This document shows positions 36,580-45,392 of a stretch of DNA of 64,000 bases, one piece after another; the stretch's first letter is position 1, and each line of letters begins with the position of its first letter. Where the stretch lies: NCBI GenBank assembly GCA_028282325.1, contig JANQID010000055.1, forward strand, positions 1 through 64,000. The letters are read 5' to 3'. The notes under the pieces are model-generated. The model did not search any database, was not told the origin of the DNA, and was given only the letters and a program-made list of their open reading frames with translations. The stretch is from Chloroflexaceae bacterium. GTDB lineage: Bacteria; Chloroflexota; Chloroflexia; Chloroflexales; Chloroflexaceae. A program made the translations under genes and the position numbers.

Positions 36580-38034
36580 TTACAGATTCGGATGCATAGT
36601 GTGCCAATCGGTCGCTCGCTGGTACGCATCGCCGACGCGCAGCAAGGTGCTCTCATCGAATGGCTTGCCCAGCAGTTGCAGACCTACGGGCAGATTATTG
36701 CTCAATCCGCAGGGAATTGCCATCCCCGGCAACCCGGCCAGATTCGCCGGTAGAGTACACAGGTCGCTCAAATACATTGCGATCGGGTCATCAACTTTCT
36801 GACCGATGGGAAATGCTACCGTCGGCGATGTTGGCGTCGCTAGCAGGTCGATTTGCGCAAAGACCGCATTAAATTCGTTGTTGATGAGCGTGCGCACTTG
36901 CTGCGCTCGTTTGTAATACGCATCGTAGTAGCCGGCAGAGAGGACGTATGTGCCAAGCATAATGCGTCGCCGCACCTCTGGGCCGAACAACTCGCCGCGG
37001 GTGCGTTCGATTTCGTCCCACATACTCTCGCCTGCAAGGCGCGGCCCATAACGCACGCCGTCGTAGCGGGCCAGGTTGGCGCTCGCTTCAGCTGTGGCGA
37101 TGATGTAGTAGGCAGGTAACGCATATGCTGTTGTCGGCAGTGAAACATCAACAATCTCAGCGCCAAGATCGCGCAGTACGTCGATGGCTTCACGCGTCGC
37201 CTGCTCAACTCCGGCTTCGATGCCTTCAACGAAATATTCGTGGGGTATGCCGATGCGCAATCCGCGCATGTCGCCGGTCAGTCCGGCGCTGTAATCGGGG
37301 ACGGGTAATGTTGAACTGGTGCTGTCCAGCGGGTCATGACCGGCGATCACTTGCAATATGAGCGCCAGGTCGGCGACGCTTCGGGCGATGGGGCCAATTT
37401 GATCGAGCGAAGATGCATAGGCTACCAGTCCATAGCGGCTGATCCTTCCGTAGGTCGGCTTGAATCCGCTAACTCCACAGAGCGCGGCGGGCTGGCGGAT
37501 GCTGCCGCCGGTATCGGTTCCTAGACTGCCTGGGGCTTCACAGGCGGCGACGGCAGCCGTGCTGCCCCCGCTGCTGCCGCCGGGAACCCGGTCGGTGTCC
37601 CAAGGATTCCGGGCAGGGTAATATCCGCTATTCTCATTGCTCGAACCCATCGCGAACTCGTCGCAGTTGGTTTTGCCCAGCATAACCATCCCCGATGCAT
37701 TGAGGCGTTCAACGACCGTGGCATTGTAGGGCGGTTTAAAATCTTCCAGGATGCGCGAGGCGCAGGTGGTTTGCACATCACGGGTGCAAATGACATCCTT
37801 GATCGCCAGGGGTATCCCGTGCAAGGGTGACGTATTTCCGTTGCCACGCTGTGCATCAGCGGATCGGGCTTGTTCCAACGCCTGTTCGGCAGTGACGGTG
37901 AGAAATGCCTGGATACGTGGCTCGATCGCATTTATGCGGGCAATTAATGCTTCAGTGATCTCGACGGATGTCAGATCTCCCGCGTCAAGTGCGGCGCGTA
38001 TAGCAGCGATGCCCAGAGTGTGGAGTTCGGTCAT
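36580..38034 (-). CDS. gatA: Aspartyl/glutamyl-tRNA amidotransferase subunit A
   Basis: 484 residues. The amidase subunit of GatCAB releases ammonia from glutamine to convert Glu-tRNA(Gln) and Asp-tRNA(Asn). The Ser-cisSer-Lys triad is intact and at the canonical positions: Lys79 in GIPLAIKD, Ser154 in PGGSSGGST and Ser178 in GTDTGGSIRQPA. Further conserved segments are TYGRISRYGLVAYASSLDQIGP and the C-terminal PCG-NLPVGLQLLG. gatB and gatC are not in the window. AAGGAT precedes the ATG. Length is standard. Confidence 0.95.
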   Translation of the reverse strand: MTELHTLGIAAIRAALDAGDLTSVEITEALIARINAIEPRIQAFLTVTAEQALEQARSADAQRGNGNTSPLHGIPLAIKDVICTRDVQTTCASRILEDFKPPYNATVVERLNASGMVMLGKTNCDEFAMGSSNENSGYYPARNPWDTDRVPGGSSGGSTAAVAACEAPGSLGTDTGGSIRQPAALCGVSGFKPTYGRISRYGLVAYASSLDQIGPIARSVADLALILQVIAGHDPLDSTSSTLPVPDYSAGLTGDMRGLRIGIPHEYFVEGIEAGVEQATREAIDVLRDLGAEIVDVSLPTTAYALPAYYIIATAEASANLARYDGVRYGPRLAGESMWDEIERTRGELFGPEVRRRIMLGTYVLSAGYYDAYYKRAQQVRTLINNEFNAVFAQIDLLATPTSPTVAFPIGQKVDDPIAMYLSDLCTLPANLAGLPGMAIPCGLSNNLPVGLQLLGKPFDESTLLRVGDAYQRATDWHTMHPNL

Positions 38035-38155
38035 GGGTGATCCTTAGCTGTGCTGTTCGCAATCGGGAAAATTCTCCCGCATTGTACCACGCTCTTGACG
38101 CTTGTTTGGCGCGACCGGCTGCTTGCAGCAGGATCGGTGCGCGTTGGTATTGCTG

Positions 38156-41008
38156 TTAGCGTGCGATGATCGGGAGATAGATCCGATTTGCGGCTTGCAC
38201 CTGGGGGATAGTGAGCGGATCGCCAAGCAGTGCGAACGTACGCAGGGCATCCTCGCAACAATTGCCGTTGGTGAACAGTTCTTGATAGCCAGCCTGAACC
38301 AGCGTGCCAAGTGTGGCTGTGCGCGGCGGCGCTGCCCATAGCGCCTGATAAAATCCGCGCTGCAGCGATTTATGCCCGTGAGTGACTCCTAGTCCGGTTG
38401 AACCCCAGACGGCTATAGCGCCGCCGTTGGCGTGCAGCAGCCAGCGTTCATCAAGCGAAGAGCCGCTGTAAGCAGGCCGTTGGAACGAGCTGGTGAGGCA
38501 GGTCATCGCCAGTACAACCGGCAATTTCTGACCGTTCGACAGGAAGTCGATATCATAGAGGCCCAGCAAATACGCCTCTCGCAGGCTGATGTCGGTGGTG
38601 GCCCACTGCCACGAGTTGCTGTGCCCGGTATAGTTAACCAGCCCTGCACCGGCATCGATCACTGCAATGGTGCTCTGACGCGCGAGTTGGGCGTCAGCCT
38701 CGCGCCACGGCTCGTTCAAAACATTCCCTTGCGTGTCGTGTTTCCAGGGATCATAGTATAGCCGTACAATCTCTATTCCGGGCGGTTGAAGGAGGATGCT
38801 TTGCTCGGAAAGCGCGGCGAAATCGCCGGCCTCGTCAGGTGCGCCATCGGCTTCATAGCCATTGTCGGCGATATAGATGATGCGCGAACGCCAATCAATG
38901 CCCTGCGCCGTGGCTGCGTAGTTGACGATTTTGGCGACTACGGTTTCCAGTTCGTTGACGCTTTTAACCGGCAAACGCCCGATTGCGAGATCGGGCAGGG
39001 CGTCTTCAAGCGGGTCGTCGCCGTCGAGCCGCGCGTAACATGTCTCGCATGCGGTCTCGCCGAGCCAGGGGTCTACCATCGCGAGGTAAGGCGGAATGAA
39101 GTTGGTGTTGTTGCGTCCCGTGTAGTCGAGCGGATCGGTCGTTCCATCGCCGACGAGCGTTACCGCAGTCGGTTGTTTGCTCCAGGTTGCAGAGGCGTAG
39201 CGCAAGAAGCTGCGGATCGCTTCGGGATCAACTTGACCAAAACTCCAGAGATCGTAGAGATCTTGCACGTCAACAATGGCTGGTGTATATCCTTGTGATT
39301 GCCGCAGCGCTATGAGCGGGGCGAGTGCGCTGTGAAACGCTTCCGGCGCAATGTAGAGGACATCAGCGTTGCTGGGCGGCGTCGCCGGCTGGTGTGCGGT
39401 TACTTCCGGCGTATGGAGCGTTCCCGGTTCCGCCAGTACGTAGCGATGCGGGGTTGGCCCATCTTCAAAGGCCGTGGTGAAATCGCGCAAAATAACTGGT
39501 TGTTGCAGGTTGCTCACGTCATACAGTGTGGCATCGGCGGGCAGATTGCTCAACTGATAGCGCCAGACTCCGGCGACGCCTGCGAACATCGCGCCCTTCT
39601 GAGCGAAATTCAACCGCACCGGGCGCTCCCATGTAATCGCGTCGATGTAGATAAAGTCGGCCTCGCTGCCCGGTTGCAACACCACGCGAACTTCAGCGCC
39701 ATTTGTGGTGAAAGTGTAGATCTGCGTCCAGTTTCCGACGCCGTCCCAGACGGCGCTGCGGGTCACGCCATCCAGGGTGATGTCCAGATGGTGCCGTGTA
39801 TCCGCGCGCGCCGCGCCGGTGGCGGTGAGTACGGTGGTTCCGCTGCCCAGGGGAAGCGTTGGCGTTAGCGTCAAGGTAGCGGTCGTCGGCGGTTGACTCG
39901 GCCCCGTGCGCATATCGAGCGAATACCAGTGATCGCCATCCGCGCCTGGCACGGTGGTGTCGTAGAATTGGCTGTTGTGCCAGATGCCGTATTCGAGCGC
40001 TGTGGATCGCGTTTGCGCCGTGCCCGGTGCGACGCTGCGGGTTGTCATACGCAAACCGGCGCTGGTCTCTGTGGTCAACCAGTACGTGTCGTACGCATTC
40101 CAGCGATCGTCTGGTTCGGGAGCGTAGAAGCGCAATTCAAAGCTCGCTCCGCTGCCGCGCGTTTCGATTGCCGCCTTTTCGCCGTTGAACCAGAGCTGGA
40201 ACCGCGCTGCGTTGTCCAGATCCAACCCGGCGGCTGTCAAATCTGATCCGCTGATGGTCTGGATTCCTGCCTGAGTGACACGGATGCGGGCTGCGTTCAC
40301 GCTCGCCGCCGGGTTGTCCGGCGTGGGCGCATTGGCGAGCCGAGAAGCAGTGGTTGGCAGGGCGCCGGTCGCTTCGTCTAGCAAAATGGCGTTGGGAATG
40401 AACGCCCGGGCGTTGGTCGCAGCGCGAATTTCTCCATCGCGTGCGAACATCGGGCTGATCGCGATGACGACAAGCCGCGTTCCGCGTAGATAGCTATCCC
40501 GCAGGATCGTTATCGGCGAGTCCGGCAAATTGCGCGAGGCGGGCGTAGCCAGATCAGGATAGCGATCTCCCGCAATCGTCTGCGGGACAGTTGTTTCTAC
40601 AGGCGCCAACGCTCCTAGCCATGTCTGGCTTTCCAGGTGATCGATATGCGGTATGAGTGGCGCCGAGTCCGTGGCTTGCATTGTCACAAGCCGAGCCGGC
40701 AATTGCCAGCCGCCGATGGCGACCTGGGGCCAATCGGCGACGACAGGCAGGCGGTCAGGGCTGTATTCAACTGTGCCGCGCCATCCGATAGTCACGCCAT
40801 CGGTACGCGCAGCAATGTCAAACGAACTGCCGCTGCTATCGCGCGCATTCGCTGGTGAGCCGAGCGCTGGCAAGAGCGCAGCGATCAGCATCAATGCGAA
40901 TATGAACAACTGTAACGAGAGAAACGAATATCGGCGCTGGCGCTGTTGCATATGCATCATAAAGCGTCGTTTCGTGATTAGGTCTTGATCATTTTGGTAG
41001 TGTGTCAA
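38156..41008 (-). CDS. Gingipain-like C25 family cysteine protease
   Basis: A 950-residue secreted protein. A signal peptide lies in the first 55 residues (LFIFALMLIAALLPALGSPANA); internal methionines at 17, 18 and 20 are possible starts. The N-terminal 500 residues are beta-rich. The caspase-like C25 domain spans about 545-860: TPAIVDVQDLYDLW, LVGDGTTDPL, then the catalytic His in NYTGHSNSWQWA near 796 and the catalytic Cys in AMTCLTSSF near 835. A C-terminal tail ends GNCCEDALRTFALLGDPL. C25 proteases cleave after Arg or Lys in known cases. It ends 121 bases upstream of gatA and is transcribed separately or together with it. Confidence 0.85.
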   Translation of the reverse strand: MTHYQNDQDLITKRRFMMHMQQRQRRYSFLSLQLFIFALMLIAALLPALGSPANARDSSGSSFDIAARTDGVTIGWRGTVEYSPDRLPVVADWPQVAIGGWQLPARLVTMQATDSAPLIPHIDHLESQTWLGALAPVETTVPQTIAGDRYPDLATPASRNLPDSPITILRDSYLRGTRLVVIAISPMFARDGEIRAATNARAFIPNAILLDEATGALPTTASRLANAPTPDNPAASVNAARIRVTQAGIQTISGSDLTAAGLDLDNAARFQLWFNGEKAAIETRGSGASFELRFYAPEPDDRWNAYDTYWLTTETSAGLRMTTRSVAPGTAQTRSTALEYGIWHNSQFYDTTVPGADGDHWYSLDMRTGPSQPPTTATLTLTPTLPLGSGTTVLTATGAARADTRHHLDITLDGVTRSAVWDGVGNWTQIYTFTTNGAEVRVVLQPGSEADFIYIDAITWERPVRLNFAQKGAMFAGVAGVWRYQLSNLPADATLYDVSNLQQPVILRDFTTAFEDGPTPHRYVLAEPGTLHTPEVTAHQPATPPSNADVLYIAPEAFHSALAPLIALRQSQGYTPAIVDVQDLYDLWSFGQVDPEAIRSFLRYASATWSKQPTAVTLVGDGTTDPLDYTGRNNTNFIPPYLAMVDPWLGETACETCYARLDGDDPLEDALPDLAIGRLPVKSVNELETVVAKIVNYAATAQGIDWRSRIIYIADNGYEADGAPDEAGDFAALSEQSILLQPPGIEIVRLYYDPWKHDTQGNVLNEPWREADAQLARQSTIAVIDAGAGLVNYTGHSNSWQWATTDISLREAYLLGLYDIDFLSNGQKLPVVLAMTCLTSSFQRPAYSGSSLDERWLLHANGGAIAVWGSTGLGVTHGHKSLQRGFYQALWAAPPRTATLGTLVQAGYQELFTNGNCCEDALRTFALLGDPLTIPQVQAANRIYLPIIAR

Positions 41009-41091
41009 AGGTAGTGATAACAGTATATTACTACCGCTAATTTTGGCTCCCTAATGCGATCACTACAACACTGACCACTACCTTCCTACCA

Positions 41092-41967
41092 TCATTTTGA
41101 TGGTTTGCGCAGGCTGTGGTAGCGCATAGCGAGACTCAAGCTCACCAATCCCAAACCAAGGAGCAGGACAATTAAGGATCGGGTTGATTGCTCCGCTGTA
41201 TCGTTGGTTATGGGAAGAATCTGCGGCATTGGCGTCGGCGGAACAGGCGTGGAAGTCGCAGTTACGGCCAGGGTTGGAGTCGGTGTGTCGGTAACGCCGG
41301 TCGCCGTCGGAGTTGGCTGACCTCCATCACCGGGAATGTCAATAATGACAAATGATGTATTATTGCTGGGGTCATCGGTTGAGCTCGTGGTGGTGAGCGT
41401 GACAATATTACGATTGTCATCGGGATCAGCCGACGCAATGATCTGCGCGACAATGTCGATGGTAATAACCTGTCCCGGATACACCGAGCCGATCCAGACG
41501 CCGACCAGCCGACCGCTGATCACAACGGTCCCGACACTCGCCGTCGCCGTTATGGGCGTCATCCAGGCGGGCAGCAAGTCCTCGACAATCACGCTTTCGG
41601 CTTCAGTATTGCCGGTATTCGTCACCGTCAGGCGGAATGTAAATGTTTCACCTACTTGATTTCCGGTAGTGAGAATTGTCTTCACTACCGAAGGATCAGC
41701 ATACCGCCGATCGGGATCATCAGTCGGCGTGCCTGTATCGGTTGGAGTTGGTTGATCCGACGTTGTTGTCGAGGTGGGAGGGATCGGTGTTTCGGTCGAT
41801 ATGATCGATGTATTTGTATTGGTGGGTGTTGCCGGCTCTGATGCAGTTTTCGAGATCGAAACCAACGGCGCTGCGGTAGTCGGTGGGATAGTGGCAGGTG
41901 TTAACGCAGCGACGATTAGAGCGATACCTACAACGAACAAGCCGTATTGAATGAATGCGTTCCTCAT
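41092..41967 (-). CDS. DUF11-domain surface protein with C-terminal anchor
   Basis: About 291 residues from the ATG at 41967. A signal peptide (YGLFVVGIALIVAALTPA) is followed by a Thr/Pro/Ser-rich linker, then one DUF11 immunoglobulin-like repeat at about 100-205 with FTFRLTVTNTGNTEA and WIGSVYPGQVITIDI. A second Thr/Pro linker leads to a membrane helix near the C-terminus and a short basic tail. DUF11 repeats are usual in cell-surface stalks. It is not a sortase-type anchor. It may be a partner of the adjacent C25 protease, which lies 83 bases downstream on the same strand. Confidence 0.75.
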   Translation of the reverse strand: MRNAFIQYGLFVVGIALIVAALTPATIPPTTAAPLVSISKTASEPATPTNTNTSIISTETPIPPTSTTTSDQPTPTDTGTPTDDPDRRYADPSVVKTILTTGNQVGETFTFRLTVTNTGNTEAESVIVEDLLPAWMTPITATASVGTVVISGRLVGVWIGSVYPGQVITIDIVAQIIASADPDDNRNIVTLTTTSSTDDPSNNTSFVIIDIPGDGGQPTPTATGVTDTPTPTLAVTATSTPVPPTPMPQILPITNDTAEQSTRSLIVLLLGLGLVSLSLAMRYHSLRKPSK

Positions 41968-42455
41968 AATCCGTTCCTGACTGCACGTGTCTAGATTTCT
42001 GATCAGACTTATGCATTGAGCGCGATAGAGCATAGAGTTGGGCAACTGGCTTGTGCTGCTATGATCGCTAGAGGGACTGTCTTTTCAATCGCATCCGCAT
42101 CCAAGCTATGGCAGAGCCATAAGCGCCAACATCAGCATTGTCATATTACGGATTGTATCACATAGATTCAAGCTTATAAATCACATTTTGTTAGCATTTT
42201 TTACATCATCCATATATTAGTATGTATAGTACTATAACAAGAGAATTTTTTGGCGACTCCGCAGCCTGATGAGATGAGATGCATTCCAGAACATCTGAGT
42301 GCTATGTGACAAATGGCTTTCCAAAGCCTTACTCAAAAAGGTCTCGTTGTAGTAATAATATTTCTGTCCCTTTTCCACAAGAATTCAAGCTATGGTATAC
42401 TTCATTGTCCGATGTTCATAGATAGTAATAGCAGAGTATTGCTGAGGAGTAATCG
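41968..42455. other. AT-rich intergenic region between divergent genes
   Basis: No gene. It holds divergent promoters: a likely one for secG at 42372-42401 and the unidentified one for the DUF11 gene. The middle, about 42150-42350, is markedly AT-rich with no strong structure. Confidence 0.5.
42372..42401 (+). promoter_or_regulatory. Likely promoter of secG
   Basis: TTTCCA at 42372-42377 and TATACT at 42396-42401, with 18 bases between. It lies 54 bases upstream of the secG start. Confidence 0.5.
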
Positions 42456-42674
42456 GTGGATATTGCAACCTACCTTGCATTGATCATCATTTGTGCATTG
42501 CTTATAGTTCTCATCGTGCTACAGTCGCGCACGCCGGGGATGGCGAATCGCGACTCGAGTTCGGTCTATCGAACTCGTCGCGGCGTTGAGAAGACAATGC
42601 ATCAGGCGACTATTGCGCTGGCGGTGGCGTTCTTACTACTCTCATTAATTTCCAGCTTGCCCATTTTCTCCTAA
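42456..42674 (+). CDS. secG: Preprotein translocase subunit SecG
   Basis: 72 residues starting with GTG five bases after GAGGAGT. Two membrane helices at about 5-23 and 50-70 are joined by a cytoplasmic loop containing LQSRTPG and YRTRRGVEKTMHQATI, the SecG signature. It is the small accessory subunit of SecYEG that aids SecA cycling. The downstream binding-protein gene begins 16 bases later and is probably co-transcribed. Confidence 0.9.
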   Translation: MDIATYLALIIICALLIVLIVLQSRTPGMANRDSSSVYRTRRGVEKTMHQATIALAVAFLLLSLISSLPIFS

Positions 42675-42689
42675 CCCAGGCAAAGATCT

Positions 42690-44357
42690 ATGGCCCGACG
42701 TATCCGCTGGCAGATCGTTATCGCTGTCTTGAGTTCACTGTTTATTGCTGGCTTGATGGGTCGTCTCGCTCTGTCGGCAACGTCGGTAGCCAGCCCGCTG
42801 GCTGGCGGCGCCTATGTTGAAGCGATTGATGGTATCCCGCGTCAACCCATTCCCGTGTTCAGCGATCCGAGATCCGATCCGGCAAGCCATGATCTGGCGG
42901 CGTTGCTCTTTGATGGTTTGACCAGGATTGGTATTGATGGCTTGCCTGAGCCGAATCTTGCCAGGTCGTGGCAGATTGATCCAAGCGGTGAGGTCTATAC
43001 GTTTCAACTTCGTCGCGATGTGGTATGGCACGATGGCGAACGTTTCGATGCCGACGATGTCATCTTCACGATTCGCTCGGTGCAGGATCGGCGCTTTCAG
43101 GGCGATCCCGTGCTTGCCAATCTCTGGCGTAACGTATTGGTCGATCGAATCGATGATTACACCATACGTTGTGACCTGAGCGCGGCGTATTCACCGTTCC
43201 CTGCTCTGGCGCGGATGCCGATCTTGCCTGAGCATATCCTCGGCAGTACGCCGGTGGATCGCTGGTCGGATCTGGATTTCGCACGTGTGCTAATTGGCAC
43301 CGGGCCGTATCGGCTTGTTGGGTTGACGGCTCAACATGCTATGCTCGAAGCGAATACCAATTATTTTGGCGAGATTCCATTTATTGATAACATTGAGCTT
43401 CGTTTTATTGAATCGCCCGAAGCCGGTTTTTCAGCATTGATGCGTGGCGATGTTGATGCATTCGGAACCAGCCGGCTGCCGGAGCTTAGCCTCGTTGCGC
43501 TCACGCATGATCTGCGACGCGTGCAGATTCCGCTCGATGAGTACACTATTCTTACCTTCAATCTCCGCCAGCCGCCGTTAGATGAACCGACATTGCGGCA
43601 GACTCTTGCTCGCGGTCTCGACAAGGATCGCCTGGTTGACGATGCCACTGATGGGTTGGCAGTTCGGCTCGATACGCCTATCTTGCCGGGATGGTGGGCG
43701 TTTGATCCCACGGCCAGTTGGCATCTCTACGCTCCGCTAGTGGCTGAGCAGGAGCTTGCCGAACTTGGTTACACACGTACAAGCAGCGGCGCCCTGGTTA
43801 TGGATGATCAACCGCTGGTGTTTGAGTTGATTACCGATGGCGATCCGTGGCGGCTGGCGGCTGCCGAATCGATAGCTCGCCAGTGGGGAGAATTGGGCAT
43901 AGCTGTGAAAATTGAGCAGCTTGATGGCGATACGCTACGGCAACGATTGCGCGACCGTGACTTTGCAATGGCGCTCCATGGTTGGACCCGTCTGGGCGCC
44001 GATCCCGATGTTTTTGAATTGTGGCATTCCAGCCAGTCGGTTGATGGGTTGAATTATGCCGGTCTGCGCGACGAAACAATTGATCGCGCTTTGAATAACG
44101 CTCGTATGGAGCAGGAGTTGGTGCTCCGCAGCGAAGAATATGCCGTGTTCCAGGAGCGTTGGATTGAGTTGACTCCAAGCATTACATTGTATCAGCCGCT
44201 CTATACGTTTTTTGCCAGTGATCGGCTGGATGGTCTCGGTTTTGAGAGCGTCTACAGCAGCAGCAGGTTGTTGATGATCGGACGTGAAGATCGCTACCGT
44301 GGTGTGTCACGTTGGTTTGTCAATAGTCTGCGTGAGATCCGCGGCAATCTGCGTTGA
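42690..44357 (+). CDS. Oligopeptide-type ABC substrate-binding protein (membrane-anchored)
   Basis: A 555-residue SBP_bac_5 protein. The N-terminus has a basic start (MARRIRW) and one hydrophobic segment at about 10-30, but no lipobox cysteine, so it is anchored by an uncleaved helix or released by signal peptidase I. The family core is complete: DPASHDLAALLFDGLTRI, LARSWQIDPSGEVYTFQLRRD, FDADDVIFTIRSV and FGTSRLPELSL. No permease or ATPase genes are adjacent. It is not closely similar to the lipoprotein at 19548 and may serve a different importer or act as a receptor. Confidence 0.88.
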   Translation: MARRIRWQIVIAVLSSLFIAGLMGRLALSATSVASPLAGGAYVEAIDGIPRQPIPVFSDPRSDPASHDLAALLFDGLTRIGIDGLPEPNLARSWQIDPSGEVYTFQLRRDVVWHDGERFDADDVIFTIRSVQDRRFQGDPVLANLWRNVLVDRIDDYTIRCDLSAAYSPFPALARMPILPEHILGSTPVDRWSDLDFARVLIGTGPYRLVGLTAQHAMLEANTNYFGEIPFIDNIELRFIESPEAGFSALMRGDVDAFGTSRLPELSLVALTHDLRRVQIPLDEYTILTFNLRQPPLDEPTLRQTLARGLDKDRLVDDATDGLAVRLDTPILPGWWAFDPTASWHLYAPLVAEQELAELGYTRTSSGALVMDDQPLVFELITDGDPWRLAAAESIARQWGELGIAVKIEQLDGDTLRQRLRDRDFAMALHGWTRLGADPDVFELWHSSQSVDGLNYAGLRDETIDRALNNARMEQELVLRSEEYAVFQERWIELTPSITLYQPLYTFFASDRLDGLGFESVYSSSRLLMIGREDRYRGVSRWFVNSLREIRGNLR

Positions 44358-44470
44358 TGTCTTCCCTTGACTCGATTCTCATCGGCGGTTATCGTCGGGC
44401 GGCGACGATGCTTCTTGCGTCAAGCGCTGATTCTGATGTGCGCCGATCCTCTATAACATTAACATTTCAT

Positions 44471-45310
44471 TCATTGGTTGAACAACAGATCGCGCAGATC
44501 AAAGATAGGGCCGTCTTTGCAGCGTGTGCGTAATCCGTGGCGTGTCTCGGTCAGGCAGGCCTGGCAAGCTCCCGTTCCGCAGGGCATTGCTCCTGCTAGA
44601 GCGACTTGGGCGAAGTTGCGTTCCCAGCGCAGCCGCCCGGCGCGTACGACAGAGGCGAGTGATGGCAGCAGCGCGTCGGGCAGTGACGCTGCAATCTGGT
44701 CGGCCCAGCGCGCCAAATGCTGATTGCTGGCTGCTGTGCCAATGGCGTATTCTTCCTTTCCCCGGATCGCCTGCGATGCCATATCGAGTATTGCTGCATC
44801 ACCGTCGGCGCTGCTGTGATATTCCACTTCGGCGGGCAATAACAACGGCGGCGGCAACATCGCAGTCGAAGGGGCGGCGGCAAGCAGGACGACGGCGATG
44901 CGTCGCGCAATGGCCTCGCGTGCCAGCAGCAACAGCGCTCCGATACCCGGCCCGGCGCCGAGCAGCAGCAAGTTGCGGGTGCGGTGGTCGAGTGTGAAAG
45001 GCATTCCGAGCGGCCCGAAGACATCGAGGCGTTCCCCGCTTCGCCGCGCGGCGAGCCAGGTATAGCCGCGTTCCTCAGGGGTGTACAGCGTGCCTATTCT
45101 GCCGTCGCCGCGGTCAACATCCGCAACGAATAGGACGCGCCGCAACAACGGGTCGGCGCTTGCAGGGTCGGCGCAGCGCACCAGAATATACTGACCGGCT
45201 TGCACGCCAGTGGCGATTTCAGGGCTGTGCAACGCCAACCAGCGTACATTCTCGAAAACGTGTTGATCGATTATCGTCGCTGTCGTTATCTTTGCCATTT
45301 CTGCAACCAT
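44471..45310 (-). CDS. PyrK-like flavin/iron-sulfur electron-transfer subunit
   Basis: 279 residues. A ferredoxin-reductase-type FAD domain (GQYILVRCADPASADPLLRR), an NAD-binding domain with LLLLGAGPGIGALLLLA, and a C-terminal [2Fe-2S] motif with cysteines in MPCGTGACQACLTET and TRCKDGPIFDL. This is the arrangement of PyrK, the electron-transfer partner of dihydroorotate dehydrogenase B. No pyrD is next to it in the window, so the partner and the pathway are unproven. It is convergent with the upstream binding-protein gene and divergent from priA. An alternative start at 45298 removes four residues; neither start has a clear ribosome-binding site. Confidence 0.8.
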   Translation of the reverse strand: MVAEMAKITTATIIDQHVFENVRWLALHSPEIATGVQAGQYILVRCADPASADPLLRRVLFVADVDRGDGRIGTLYTPEERGYTWLAARRSGERLDVFGPLGMPFTLDHRTRNLLLLGAGPGIGALLLLAREAIARRIAVVLLAAAPSTAMLPPPLLLPAEVEYHSSADGDAAILDMASQAIRGKEEYAIGTAASNQHLARWADQIAASLPDALLPSLASVVRAGRLRWERNFAQVALAGAMPCGTGACQACLTETRHGLRTRCKDGPIFDLRDLLFNQ

Positions 45311-45392
45311 ACGCCGGGCTTGATGTAGAGTATACTACCAGAGTGCGCCGATTGCCGCGCATCATCATCTGTCATCCGTTTGAAGAGGTTTC

